Part shown: positions 1 through 6,929 of the stretch, piece after piece
Position numbering within the stretch: position 1 is the stretch's first letter
Layout: every line of letters begins with the position of its first letter
DNA from: Elusimicrobia bacterium UBA5214
Lineage (GTDB): Bacteria > Elusimicrobiota > UBA5214
Assembly: GCA_002412545.1 (NCBI GenBank)
Contig: DHVG01000013.1
Location: 35,361-66,259, forward strand
Reading direction: 5' to 3'
Length of the DNA: 30,899 nucleotides
The notes under the pieces: generated by a model
What the model was told of the DNA's origin: nothing
Databases searched by the model: none
The model's input: only the letters and a program-made list of their open reading frames with translations
Position numbers and translations under genes: made by a program

Positions 1-731
1 GTCCTTTGTTCCAGCCACAACATTCTTCTTTGACGGATTTCATCCCTTCTTTTCCGATTTTCCGCAACTCGTTCGTGGAAAGCTTTTATTTTTTCTTCAC
101 GGTATTTGAGAAACTTTTCGGTTAGATTACGTGGTGCAAGCGGTTCTTTGCCCGGTTTAACTACGGTTTCTTTCTCTTGAGGAATAAGGAATTCCTTCTC
201 TGGCGCAACTTTTTCATTTCTTACACTTACTGCACCACCAAAAACTGCTAATTCAACGGTTTCATCTTGAGAAATATCAAAAACAAATTCAGTCCCCCGA
301 ACTGCCGCAACTACTCCTCCCGGTCCCTGGATTTCAAATTTTGATTTCGGATGAACAAATTTTTCCAGATTAGTAGCAACTCTTCCGTTATTCGCTTTTA
401 TTATTAATTTCTTTAGTTGCGTTTTTTCTTCAAAAGTAGATTCACTTATACTTACAAAACTTTCCGGTTCAAGACGAATGATTGTCCCTTCATCAAAAGT
501 AATTTCTGCTTCCGATTTTGCTCCGCTTCGGATTTGGTCAGAAAGCGAAACCGGCATATTCTCTTCAGCGTTAGTCCATTCCGAAGAATTAGCTTTTCTA
601 ATTTTTATCTGCCCGATAACCCGGGTAAAAGAACCTTCTAATCCAGATGCAAAACAAGTATTAACTACAAACGATAAATTATGAATTACAATCAAGGAAA
701 ATATTAAAACAAAAAACAATAATTTTTTCAT
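1..731 (-). CDS. FecR-domain exported protein (C-terminus outside window)
   Basis: The ATG at 731 opens a frame that stays open to the left edge, so about 243 residues are visible and the C-terminus is missing. Residues 1-32 form a signal peptide: a Lys-Lys start, a hydrophobic core and a probable cleavage near CFAS. The Cys is not in a good lipobox. Residues about 33-160 read as a FecR fold, with VIGQIKIRKA, the DQIRSGAKSEAEITFDEGT segment typical of FecR beta-strands, and VVAAVRGTEFVFD. The tail from about 175 is Lys/Glu/Arg-rich and probably helical. FecR domains occur both in iron-signalling anti-sigma factors and in many exported proteins of unknown role. The N-terminal signal peptide and the lack of a neighbouring sigma factor favour the second kind. 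A consensus promoter lies just upstream at 759-788. Confidence 0.8.
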   Translation of the reverse strand, partial: MKKLLFFVLIFSLIVIHNLSFVVNTCFASGLEGSFTRVIGQIKIRKANSSEWTNAEENMPVSLSDQIRSGAKSEAEITFDEGTIIRLEPESFVSISESTFEEKTQLKKLIIKANNGRVATNLEKFVHPKSKFEIQGPGGVVAAVRGTEFVFDISQDETVELAVFGGAVSVRNEKVAPEKEFLIPQEKETVVKPGKEPLAPRNLTEKFLKYREEKIKAFHERVAENRKRRDEIRQRRMLWLEQR

Positions 732-758
732 TATTAATTATTTGTAGACCGTAGATGA

Positions 759-788
759 ATTATAGAAAAAGTATCTACCAAGTGTCAA
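759..788 (-). promoter_or_regulatory. sigma70-type promoter for the FecR-domain gene
   Basis: Read on the minus strand, TTGACA (783-788) is followed by an 18-base spacer and TATAAT (759-764). Both hexamers match consensus perfectly. The -10 box lies 27 bases upstream of the ATG at 731. Confidence 0.75.
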
Positions 789-816
789 TGAATTTCTTTT
801 GTAATTTTTATCACAT

Positions 817-1512
817 CTACAGGAAAAGAGGGTCAATAATTCCTACTTCACGGAAACCTTTGTTTCTTAAAAGACAAGAATCGCATTTCCCGCAAGGATT
901 CACCCTGAAGGGTTCAGTCCTGAAGGGTTCTCCGCCTGCGTAACAGGACCAGGTTAAGGCAAATGGCACTTTCAATTTCATGCCTAATTTGACAATTTCT
1001 GCTTTAGTTTTTCTAATTAGCGGTGTATAAATTTTTATTTCTTTTTTTTCTTGACCAATTTTTGTGCCCTTCTTTGCCACTTCACGGAAAGCAGTATAAT
1101 ATTCCGGCCGGCAGTCAGGGTAACCACTGTAATCAAGCGCATTAGCACCGATAAAGATTGCTTCCGCCTTAATTACTTCCGCATAAGATAAAGCAAAACT
1201 TAAAAAAATTGTATTTCTTGCCGGCACATAGGTGGAAGGTATGTTCTTACCAATTTCTTCAGCATTTTTTTGCTGTGGTAAATTAGTTTTTTTATCCAGA
1301 AGTGTACTTCCACCCCAGGGAAGAGTGAATTTGAGCAGATGATATTTACAATTTATTTTTTTAGCAATTTTTATTGCTGAAGATATTTCCCGCCGGTGTC
1401 TTTGTCCGTAATCAAAAATTAAACAATATGGCTGGTAACCTTTGTTTTTTGCCCAATAAAGCGTAACCGTGGAATCCAATCCACCAGAAAGTAAAACTAC
1501 TGCCTTTTTCAT
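817..1512 (-). CDS. queC: 7-cyano-7-deazaguanine (preQ0) synthase QueC
   Basis: QueC converts 7-carboxy-7-deazaguanine to preQ0 using ATP and ammonia, in the queuosine tRNA-modification pathway in the cytoplasm. The N-terminal PP-loop SGGLDS is at residues 9-14. The zinc site is C190, C207, C210 and C213 (SCY...CGKCDSC). The length of 231 residues is normal. The loop between the first Cys and CGKC is unusually long: residues about 196-204 contain a duplicated EPFR-type segment encoded by two copies of GAACCCTTCAGG at a 15-base period. This looks like an in-frame repeat insertion that leaves all zinc ligands in place. queD and queE are not in the window, so the gene stands alone between the fecR-like gene and xerD. 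No clear promoter is seen upstream; the spacer is repeat-rich. Confidence 0.95.
   Translation of the reverse strand: MKKAVVLLSGGLDSTVTLYWAKNKGYQPYCLIFDYGQRHRREISSAIKIAKKINCKYHLLKFTLPWGGSTLLDKKTNLPQQKNAEEIGKNIPSTYVPARNTIFLSFALSYAEVIKAEAIFIGANALDYSGYPDCRPEYYTAFREVAKKGTKIGQEKKEIKIYTPLIRKTKAEIVKLGMKLKVPFALTWSCYAGGEPFRTEPFRVNPCGKCDSCLLRNKGFREVGIIDPLFL
901..931 (-). repeat. in-frame 12-bp duplication inside queC
   Basis: Two copies of CCTGAAGGGTTC (plus-strand reading), at a 15-base period, encode the extra EPFRTEPFR residues in the QueC zinc loop. The 15-base period keeps the reading frame. Confidence 0.65.
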
Positions 1513-1741
1513 CTTATTTATTTTTTTGCCATTAGCCTTCAGCCTTTAGCTGACTAACCAGCAAACTAGTTAATTCTATACTTAAGCCATTAGCCCTCAA
1601 TCATTAGCGATAAAACCCAATAACGCAATAACCCGCTTCGCCTGCGAAGCGAGGCGAGCCCAATTTCTGCCATTAGCCATCAGCCCTTGGCCCTAAAACT
1701 CAATAACCCAATTACCCAATAGCCCAATTACCCGTTATACA
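1513..1741. repeat. queC-xerD spacer filled with short degenerate repeats
   Basis: No gene is seen here. Motifs around gccattagcc recur (1527-1560, 1587-1610, 1670-1690). A hairpin CGCTTCGC-ct-GCGAAGCG occupies 1634-1651. At 1701-1733 an 8-base-period run of caattacc/caatagcc units occurs. The style resembles the short tandemly repeated repetitive sequences known from other bacterial genomes. Confidence 0.6.
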
Positions 1742-2632
1742 TTACTTTCTTGGATGAAATTTACGATGTAAATCTTTTAAATGTTCCCGTTCAAGATGAG
1801 TATATATCTGGGTAGTAGAAATATCGCTATGTCCGAGCATTTCCTGTATTGCTCTTAAATCGGCACCTCTTTCTAAAAGATGGGTTGCAAAAGAATGCCT
1901 TAAAGTATGTGGACTTATTTTTTTCAATAATCCAGCTTTTTTTGCGTATTTTTTTACCATTTTCCAGAAACCTACCCGGGAGAATCTTCTTCCCAGTTTG
2001 TCAAGAAATAAAATGTTCTCGCTATCTTTAGATATCTGCTTTTTACTTCTTTCTTCCAGATATTTTCGGATATATCCAACCGCATAATGTCCAAGCGGAA
2101 CAATTCTTTCTTTGCCACCTTTACCTACACAACGCAAATAGTTAAGGTCAAGGTTTACATTTCCCAAGTCTAAATTTATCAACTCGGAGACGCGTAATCC
2201 GCAGGCATACAGCAGTTCCAGCATTGCCCGGTCACGTAAACCGTAAAATTTGTTCAAGTCCGGCTGAGTAAGTAATTTTTCTACTTCCTCGGTTTTTAGT
2301 ACTGCCGGTAAACGACGCACTAGTTTCGGTGAAGTTAGATATACAGTAGGGTCATTCTTGGTATGACCTTCTACATAAAGATAACGATGAAATAGTTTTA
2401 TTGACTCAAGATAACGGAATAAAGATGACGGTTTAATACCTTTTTCTTTTCTTGACCAGAGATAATCAGTAATTTGTTGATGCTCAATATTGAGCGGGTC
2501 GATTTTGTTCTTTTCTAAATAGTCAAAATAGAAGCGCAAATCTCTTTGGTATGCTTCCTGTGTATTTTTCGCTAATCCTTTTTCTAAAGAAATATAATTA
2601 ATAAATTCGTTAAGCAGTTTTTCTAATTCCAT
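1742..2632 (-). CDS. xerD: tyrosine recombinase XerD/XerC
   Basis: Site-specific tyrosine recombinase that resolves chromosome dimers at dif, normally activated by FtsK, which is also encoded in this window. The 296 residues have an N-terminal SAM-like core-binding domain (about 1-90) and a catalytic domain (about 108-290). All six catalytic residues are visible: R147 (GLRVSE), K171 (GKGGKER), H242 and R245 (HTLRH), H268 (LGHSD) and nucleophile Y277 (TQIYTH). These lie within two residues of their positions in E. coli XerD, favouring XerD over an integrase of a mobile element. Only one Xer gene is seen, so the XerC/XerD distinction is uncertain. No dif site was recognised. Confidence 0.9.
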   Translation of the reverse strand: MELEKLLNEFINYISLEKGLAKNTQEAYQRDLRFYFDYLEKNKIDPLNIEHQQITDYLWSRKEKGIKPSSLFRYLESIKLFHRYLYVEGHTKNDPTVYLTSPKLVRRLPAVLKTEEVEKLLTQPDLNKFYGLRDRAMLELLYACGLRVSELINLDLGNVNLDLNYLRCVGKGGKERIVPLGHYAVGYIRKYLEERSKKQISKDSENILFLDKLGRRFSRVGFWKMVKKYAKKAGLLKKISPHTLRHSFATHLLERGADLRAIQEMLGHSDISTTQIYTHLEREHLKDLHRKFHPRK

Positions 2633-2724
2633 AAGTCTCCGCTGAGACCGCCGAAATTTCGCAGAGTTCGCTGAAGAATTTCTCTGCGTAATCTGTGTTG
2701 GTTTTTATCTGCGGACATCTGCGT
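2633..2724. repeat. spacer with degenerate CGCAGA-type repeats
   Basis: The xerD-hydrolase spacer consists largely of alternating variants of tctgcg/cgcaga words spaced 10-15 bases apart. This is the degenerate tandem-repeat style also seen in other spacers here. Confidence 0.45.
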
Positions 2725-3330
2725 TTAAAGGAAGGGATTGTGTTTTTTCTCTTCACCGATAGTGCATTCCGGACCGTGTCCGGGATAGAAGACAGTTTGT
2801 TCCGGTAAAATTAAAAGTTTTTCTTTTAAGGAAACAAATAATTTTTTTTCGTCACCCCCGGGTAAATCCGACCGACCAACCGCTTCGCAGAACAAAGTAT
2901 CGCCGGTAAAGACAAAACCATCATCTATTTGCGCACCGCTCTGGTCCACTTGCAGCAGAGAAACACTACCTTCGCTGTGTCCGGGAGTATACAAGACTTT
3001 AAGAAAATAATTGCCGATATTAATCATTTGATTATCTTCAAGGTAAGCGTCAGGACTGGCAGAAGAGAAAAAATCAAACCAAGGAAGGTCTAATTTATGA
3101 ATAAGAAGTTTTGCCTGAGTAAATTCTTTTAGTTCGCTACAGGCACCGACATGGTCACCGTGCCCGTGAGTATTTACTATCCATTTAATCTGCAATTTTA
3201 AATCTTTAATTTGTTCAATTATTTTCTCACTATCAGCACCGGGGTCAATCACTATACCTTCTTTACTTTTTTCATCATAGAAAAGATAACAATTGGTCTC
3301 CAGTGCACCAACAACAATTTTTTTTATCAT
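2725..3330 (-). CDS. metallo-beta-lactamase-fold hydrolase (glyoxalase II-like)
   Basis: A 201-residue protein of the small glyoxalase-II-like branch of the metallo-beta-lactamase superfamily. The metal ligands are all present: H55, H57, D59, H60 (THGHGDH), H118 (TPGHSEGS), D144 (FTGDTLF) and H185 (YPGHGP). Family members hydrolyse thioesters such as S-lactoylglutathione or related substrates. The C-terminal substrate-binding domain of true glyoxalase II is absent, so the substrate cannot be named. The start NCYL segment is typical of this subfamily. The gene lies downstream of recA, separated by a repeat-filled spacer. Confidence 0.88.
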   Translation of the reverse strand: MIKKIVVGALETNCYLFYDEKSKEGIVIDPGADSEKIIEQIKDLKLQIKWIVNTHGHGDHVGACSELKEFTQAKLLIHKLDLPWFDFFSSASPDAYLEDNQMINIGNYFLKVLYTPGHSEGSVSLLQVDQSGAQIDDGFVFTGDTLFCEAVGRSDLPGGDEKKLFVSLKEKLLILPEQTVFYPGHGPECTIGEEKKHNPFL

Positions 3331-3451
3331 CCATTAATTACGGATATAAACGGATTTTTAGCGGATTCAGACGGATTTAGAATTTTACTCCGTGACTCAA
3401 AGAGATTTTATCTGTTTACGTCTGCAATAATCCGTTTGAATCAAGAATATA
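3331..3451. repeat. spacer with degenerate acggatt repeats
   Basis: Variants of acggatttt/gcggattcag/acggattt recur at about 10-12-base spacing from 3341 to 3378, with a diverged inverted copy (aatccgtttgaa) near 3430. No gene or convincing promoter is seen. Confidence 0.5.
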
Positions 3452-4474
3452 TTAGGTAGAGAGGTATTTCTTACGGATAGTTTGTTCAATCTCGTTAGCT
3501 ACTTCCGGATGTTCTTTGAGATAAGTTTTAGCGTTATCCCGTCCCTGTCCGAGCCGTGTCCCTTGGTAAATCAACCAGGTGCCACTTTTTTCAATCAATC
3601 CTTCATTTACACCAGTATCAATCAGACAACCTTCACGGGAGATACCTTCCGCCCAAGTAAGGTCAAACTCGGCCTGACGGAATGGCGGGGCAACTTTATT
3701 TTTTACCACTTTTACTCTTACTCGTGCACCGATAATTTCATCACCGCGTTTGATACTTTCCAACCGCCGGATATCCAGCCGCAAGGAAGAATAAAATTTC
3801 AGGGCTAAACCACCTGGTGTTGTTTCCGGGCTGCCGAACATTACCCCGATTTTCTGACGCATCTGGTTAATGAAAACAATTGTTGTTTTTGATTTGGATA
3901 TTGTTGCCGTAAGTTTGCGTAATGCTTGCGACATTAACCTCGCCTGCAAACCAATTTGTGCTTCACCCATTTCACCTTCAATTTCCGCACGGGGAACAAG
4001 TGCTGCCACCGAATCAACCACGATACAGTCAACCGCACCGCTGCGAGTTAATGTCTCGGCAATTTCTAACGCCTGTTCACCGGAATCCGGTTGAGAAATA
4101 AGTAAATTCTCTACATCTACACCTAACTTCCGGGCAAATTCCGGGTCTAAAGCATGCTCGGCATCAATAAATGCGGCAACACCACCTTGTCTTTGAGCAT
4201 TAGCCACAATATATAGAGAAAGCATCGTTTTCCCGGACGATTCCGGACCGAAAATTTCCAATACTCTTCCCCGAGGTATACCACCAACACCAGTAGCGAT
4301 ATCTAAAGGCAAAATACCGGTAGGAATAATCTCCACCGATATTTTTGCTACCTTTTCACCAAGTTTCATAATTGCTTCTTTACCAAAATTCTTTTCAATC
4401 TGAGTAATTGCTGCTTCTAACGCTTTGGTCTTCTCATCCCGTATACTTTCTTTACGGGATTCCTCTTTTACCAT
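3452..4474 (-). CDS. recA: recombinase RecA
   Basis: Strand-exchange ATPase for homologous recombination and SOS co-protease. The 340-residue length is normal. The N-terminal extension is slightly longer than in E. coli, placing Walker A (GPESSGKT) at residues 76-83. The LIRRL-type regions, the signature ALKFYSSLRLDIRR, the IFINQ-like VFINQMRQKIGVMFG segment with loop L1, and the TTPGG of loop L2 are all readable. The C-terminal tail is short. The start at 4474 is supported by a strong Shine-Dalgarno sequence, GAAGGAGG. Upstream lies a 124-base spacer with a GTTC-N5-GTTC motif but no standard LexA box I can defend. Confidence 0.98.
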   Translation of the reverse strand: MVKEESRKESIRDEKTKALEAAITQIEKNFGKEAIMKLGEKVAKISVEIIPTGILPLDIATGVGGIPRGRVLEIFGPESSGKTMLSLYIVANAQRQGGVAAFIDAEHALDPEFARKLGVDVENLLISQPDSGEQALEIAETLTRSGAVDCIVVDSVAALVPRAEIEGEMGEAQIGLQARLMSQALRKLTATISKSKTTIVFINQMRQKIGVMFGSPETTPGGLALKFYSSLRLDIRRLESIKRGDEIIGARVRVKVVKNKVAPPFRQAEFDLTWAEGISREGCLIDTGVNEGLIEKSGTWLIYQGTRLGQGRDNAKTYLKEHPEVANEIEQTIRKKYLST

Positions 4475-4518
4475 TGGTTTAGTCCTCCTTCTTTAAATTG
4501 TAATTGTGGGCGATATGG

Positions 4519-4558
4519 TGCGACATCAATTCTTAATTTGAACTATTAGAACGTCGCA
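4519..4558 (-). promoter_or_regulatory. possible recA operator region
   Basis: A 6-bp inverted repeat (TGCGAC 4519-4524 / GTCGCA 4553-4558) encloses, on the minus strand, a GTTC-taata-GTTC direct repeat (4540-4552). Alphaproteobacterial SOS boxes are GTTC-N7-GTTC and Gram-positive ones GAAC-N4-GTTC. This matches neither exactly, so an SOS role is only a possibility. Confidence 0.25.
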
Positions 4559-4598
4559 AAACCGGTTGTTATATAAAATGAGGTACGGTTTTTCTTAA

Positions 4599-4826
4599 TT
4601 ATGCAAAATTAGCGACAGGAATAGAGCGCTTTGCGGCAAAACTTTTTTTGTGGAGCTTAATGCGCTCAATTTCATGGAGCGTTTCAGCTTCAAGATAACT
4701 CTCTCCACAGTGAGAACAAGTTACCACCGGAACATTTTCTATGACTAAAATGTCTTTACCCTTGCCATAGGTTCTGGCAACCCGCCGCATACGTGCACCC
4801 TCTTTACCACAAATTTCACATATCAT
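4599..4826 (-). CDS. YgiT-type zinc-finger protein (MqsA-like antitoxin N-domain)
   Basis: A small protein of 75 residues from the ATG at 4826, chosen because GGGAGGAG sits 8 bases upstream. The upstream ATG at 4844 lacks such a site. Two CxxC pairs (C3/C6 and C37/C40 in this numbering) form the zinc ribbon of the YgiT/MqsA family, with ENVPVVTCSHCGESYLEAET as the hallmark stretch. Family members usually act as antitoxins or regulators beside a small RelE/BrnT/DUF4258-type toxin. No partner toxin is found on either side: downstream is recA, and upstream is an attC-like site. It may therefore be an orphan antitoxin. The C-terminal HTH of full MqsA is absent. Confidence 0.8.
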   Translation of the reverse strand: MICEICGKEGARMRRVARTYGKGKDILVIENVPVVTCSHCGESYLEAETLHEIERIKLHKKSFAAKRSIPVANFA

Positions 4827-5133
4827 CTGATTTACTCCTCCCATAGAAATATTATGGCATATAGACGGTAATAATAACCAATTTACCTGTTGGACTTATT
4901 TTTGCAATTGTTGATGCTCAATAATTTCTTGTTTATATATATAATCCTCCAAACCGCCGTTTCGCCTAACGTGTGCAGTAGCAACGCAGTGCTTTTGCGA
5001 ACTATCAAACGACAAATTTCTCGTGAGCAAAAGCATTGAGCGACCACAATGATTTCTCTTTACCATAAAGGGAGCGTCGTTGCTACTGCTGTTATGCGTT
5101 CGTTGCGTTGCGAGATTCATGTCAATTTGGTAT
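4827..5133. other. spacer holding the attC-like site
   Basis: About 300 bases without a believable gene. An open frame at 4896-5120 (minus) merely reads through the folded attC-like sequence and has no family resemblance. A weak TTGGTT/CATAAT promoter with 19-base spacing lies at about 4855-4885, in front of the YgiT gene. Confidence 0.5.
4964..5097 (-). mobile_element. attC-like integron cassette recombination site
   Basis: On the minus strand the 134-bp element runs from GCATAAC (5097-5091) to GTTAGGC (4970-4964), matching the R'' and R' core-site pattern, RYYYAAC and GTTRRRY, with one mismatch. Inside are 12-bp perfect inverted arms, GCAGTAGCAACG / CGTTGCTACTGC (5089-5078 and 4986-4975), next to short unequal unpaired spacers. 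A second hairpin (GCTTTTGC/GCAAAAGC, 4991-4998 and 5027-5034) lies in the variable loop. The length is within the known attC range. It sits 36 bases downstream of the stop of the gene at 5134-5601, where a cassette attC belongs. No integrase gene is visible in the window. Confidence 0.5.
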
Positions 5134-5601
5134 TCAAAGCCGATTCTTAAATGCTTCTTTGGTTTCCTCAGATGTGGGACCAGTAGATGTGAGCTCCGAT
5201 ATTTCTTTATCGGACGCGAAGAAAAACGTTTTGAACGATGTCACACCAATTAACAGAAACAGTCCACTAAGAAGATATCCCCACCATGAGGCGAAGTACA
5301 GAATAAAGAAGAATGCTAACGCGACGGAGAGCAATCCCCAAACAAGTGGAACTGCTCTTCGTCTGCTCGGTGGGAGATATGCATCATATCCAACAATTGT
5401 GTCGGCACCGAACACTTTGAGAGGATCTACAACGAGATCAGTGTTGCACGCTGGGCAGAGGAAGTGCATGAAACCAGTAGACGAATCCTTTCCAAGGTTC
5501 TTGAAGATTTGATTCTCAGGAAATGATCCAACAGTATCGTGCGCTTCGATTTTGCCATTGAATCCACAAGCAGTGCAGCGAATATTACGAGTAATATTCA
5601 T
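5134..5601 (-). CDS. putative cassette-borne zinc-ribbon membrane protein
   Basis: A 155-residue protein that I do not recognise as a named family. Two CxxC pairs (C9/C12 and C49/C52) suggest a zinc ribbon or rubredoxin-like knuckle in the N-terminal half. Two hydrophobic segments (about 84-104 and 106-121) follow, then a short polar tail, so it is probably a small inner-membrane protein with a cytoplasmic metal-binding head. Its composition differs from its neighbours: a 60-base stretch at 5341-5400 is 45% G+C, against 37% in a comparable stretch of the DUF502 gene. It is immediately followed by an attC-like site and preceded by a GTTAGAT core-like motif and a consensus promoter. This is consistent with an integron-type gene cassette. 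The ribosome-binding site is weak. Confidence 0.65.
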   Translation of the reverse strand: MNITRNIRCTACGFNGKIEAHDTVGSFPENQIFKNLGKDSSTGFMHFLCPACNTDLVVDPLKVFGADTIVGYDAYLPPSRRRAVPLVWGLLSVALAFFFILYFASWWGYLLSGLFLLIGVTSFKTFFFASDKEISELTSTGPTSEETKEAFKNRL

Positions 5602-5675
5602 TTTTGTCCAATCGATTTGTACTTAATAGCAACGCAATGACACACAACTTGTTCATAGACGAACTGGTTCGTTTA

Positions 5676-5704
5676 CCCCGTTAGATAGCAAGCATCTAAC
5701 GGGG
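5676..5704. repeat. perfect 11-bp hairpin with GTTAGAT core motif
   Basis: The arms CCCCGTTAGAT (5676-5686) and ATCTAACGGGG (5694-5704) are perfect, with a 7-base loop. There is no U-tract on the minus strand, so it is not a good terminator in the direction of the genes. GTTAGAT fits the integron core-site pattern GTTRRRY and could mark the 5' boundary of the cassette gene at 5134-5601. Confidence 0.5.
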
Positions 5705-5743
5705 TTTATACTCCCAAAATGGGAGGATACACGGAATCACTTG

Positions 5744-5775
5744 AATTATACTCCGCTACAAAATCTTTGTCAAAC
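5744..5775 (-). promoter_or_regulatory. perfect consensus promoter, copy 1 of a 32-bp direct repeat
   Basis: On the minus strand TTGACA, a 17-base spacer and TATAAT are all perfect, and they would fire into the cassette-like gene at 5601. The 32 bases are identical to 6468-6499, which contains the end of pgpA and the promoter of the DUF502 gene. This copy therefore looks like a transplanted duplicate. A small hairpin CTCCC-aaaat-GGGAG (5711-5725) follows. Confidence 0.75.
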
Positions 5776-5835
5776 TTGTTTAGGTCAAGTGTTGAGGAGA
5801 GTATTTTATTGGCGTCCAAGAGAAGCCGACATCTA

Positions 5836-6456
5836 TCATTCAAACGGTTTTTGCGGAATACTGCTCGGGGTAACGATACCGCCGGAAATTATCAGTTTCA
5901 TTGCATCGTCAACCGACATTTCCAGCTGGATAATCTCGTTTTTCGGGACAAGCACTAAAAATCCTGTGGTCGGGTTGGGAGTCGTCGGCATAAAAACACT
6001 TACGACTTCTTCTTTCGTTTTTTCCTGAACTTCACCCATTGCTTCCGCGGTCATAAACGCTACGGAATAGACCCCCTTCCTTGGCCATTCAATGAGAACG
6101 ACCCTACGAAAAGCGGATTTATCCGTAGAAAAAAACCGCATTAGTTTCTTTGTTGCATCGTAAATACCGCTCGCCAGGGGAATCTTAAGAAGCAACTTTT
6201 CTGCTATCTGAAAAAGTTTTTTGCCGATGAAATTTGAGGCAAGAATTCCGATAAACCAGATTAGCAAAAGTGTAATAATCGCACTGACAACTATTACGAC
6301 GAAACCAGGAATAGGTAAAGGAACAAACAGCTCAAAAATTTTTGTGAGCAAAGGAGTAAAAAACCTGCCGACTAGCTTAAAAATAAGCCAAACAATATAA
6401 ACGGTAAGAAAAAAAGGAAGAACTACGGCAAGACCTAAAAGAAAATTTTTTTTCAT
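5836..6456 (-). CDS. DUF502 family membrane protein
   Basis: A DUF502 integral membrane protein of unknown function, 206 residues from the ATG at 6456. Two transmembrane segments are visible (about 5-27 and 50-75, with PIPGFVVIVVSAIITLLLIWFIGILASNFIG). The family-specific KIPLASGIYDATKKLM and MPTTPNPTTGFLVLVPK stretches follow, typically placed in the cytoplasm. An in-frame ATG lies 9 bases upstream at 6465, but the -10 box of the promoter ends at 6469. A transcript starting about 7 bases further on would exclude that ATG, so 6456 is more likely, with an almost leaderless mRNA. The gene follows pgpA, separated only by this promoter. Confidence 0.88.
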   Translation of the reverse strand: MKKNFLLGLAVVLPFFLTVYIVWLIFKLVGRFFTPLLTKIFELFVPLPIPGFVVIVVSAIITLLLIWFIGILASNFIGKKLFQIAEKLLLKIPLASGIYDATKKLMRFFSTDKSAFRRVVLIEWPRKGVYSVAFMTAEAMGEVQEKTKEEVVSVFMPTTPNPTTGFLVLVPKNEIIQLEMSVDDAMKLIISGGIVTPSSIPQKPFE

Positions 6457-6467
6457 CTGGCTCATTC

Positions 6468-6499
6468 AATTATACTCCGCTACAAAATCTTTGTCAAAC
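6468..6499 (-). promoter_or_regulatory. perfect consensus promoter for DUF502 gene, copy 2 of the 32-bp repeat
   Basis: TTGACA, a 17-base spacer and TATAAT (6469-6474) on the minus strand. The -35 box is embedded in the last codons of pgpA (its LTKIL-stop end). It is identical over 32 bases to 5744-5775. Confidence 0.8.
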
Positions 6500-6929
6500 G
6501 GAAGAACTGCAAGATTAAATTAGTAAATAACCCGGCAAAAAGGTCGTCAAGGATTACTCCCCAACCGCCGGGTAAACTCTGCAATTTGCGAATTAGAGAA
6601 AACTTCAAAATATCAAAAAAACGGAAAAGTAAAAATGCAAGAAAAATAAATTTCGCAGTAGCGGGTAAAAAAAGTATCGCCACAAAAAAACCAACCATTT
6701 CGTCAATCACAATCCGTCGGTCATCTTTATTCCCAAAAAGTTTTTCCCCTTTACCGGCAAGATATACACCAAAGAAAAAAGAAAAAAATATAAAAATCAG
6801 ATAAAAAGATAAGTTTTTTGGCAGGAGTAAATAAATCCCCAAGGCAAGTAAAGTCGCGGCGGTGCCCGGAGCAAAAGGCAGGTAGCCAACAAAAAAACCA
6901 GTAGCAAAAAATTTAATCAAGAAGTTCAA
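6480..6929 (-). CDS. pgpA: phosphatidylglycerophosphatase A
   Basis: Membrane phosphatase converting phosphatidylglycerophosphate to phosphatidylglycerol, the step after PgsA, which is encoded just upstream. The 149 residues show the family features in order: GYLPFAPGTAATLLAL near residues 15-31, DDRRIVIDEMVG around 67-80, FRFFDILKFSLIRKLQSLPGG around 102-122 and GVILDDLFAGLFTN around 124-137. About four hydrophobic helices are present. The last codons overlap the DUF502 promoter. Upstream, a 111-base spacer with GCGATTAC-type repeats separates it from pgsA. Confidence 0.92.
   Translation of the reverse strand: MNFLIKFFATGFFVGYLPFAPGTAATLLALGIYLLLPKNLSFYLIFIFFSFFFGVYLAGKGEKLFGNKDDRRIVIDEMVGFFVAILFLPATAKFIFLAFLLFRFFDILKFSLIRKLQSLPGGWGVILDDLFAGLFTNLILQFFRLTKIL

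Noticed and set aside
4896..5120. 74-residue open frame on the minus strand
   Set aside because: It is a read-through of the attC-like palindromic site; there is no family resemblance.
5676..5704. Terminator for DUF502
   Set aside because: The stem is strong, but on the minus strand it is followed by TAAACG with no U-tract, and it lies downstream of the promoter at 5744-5775.
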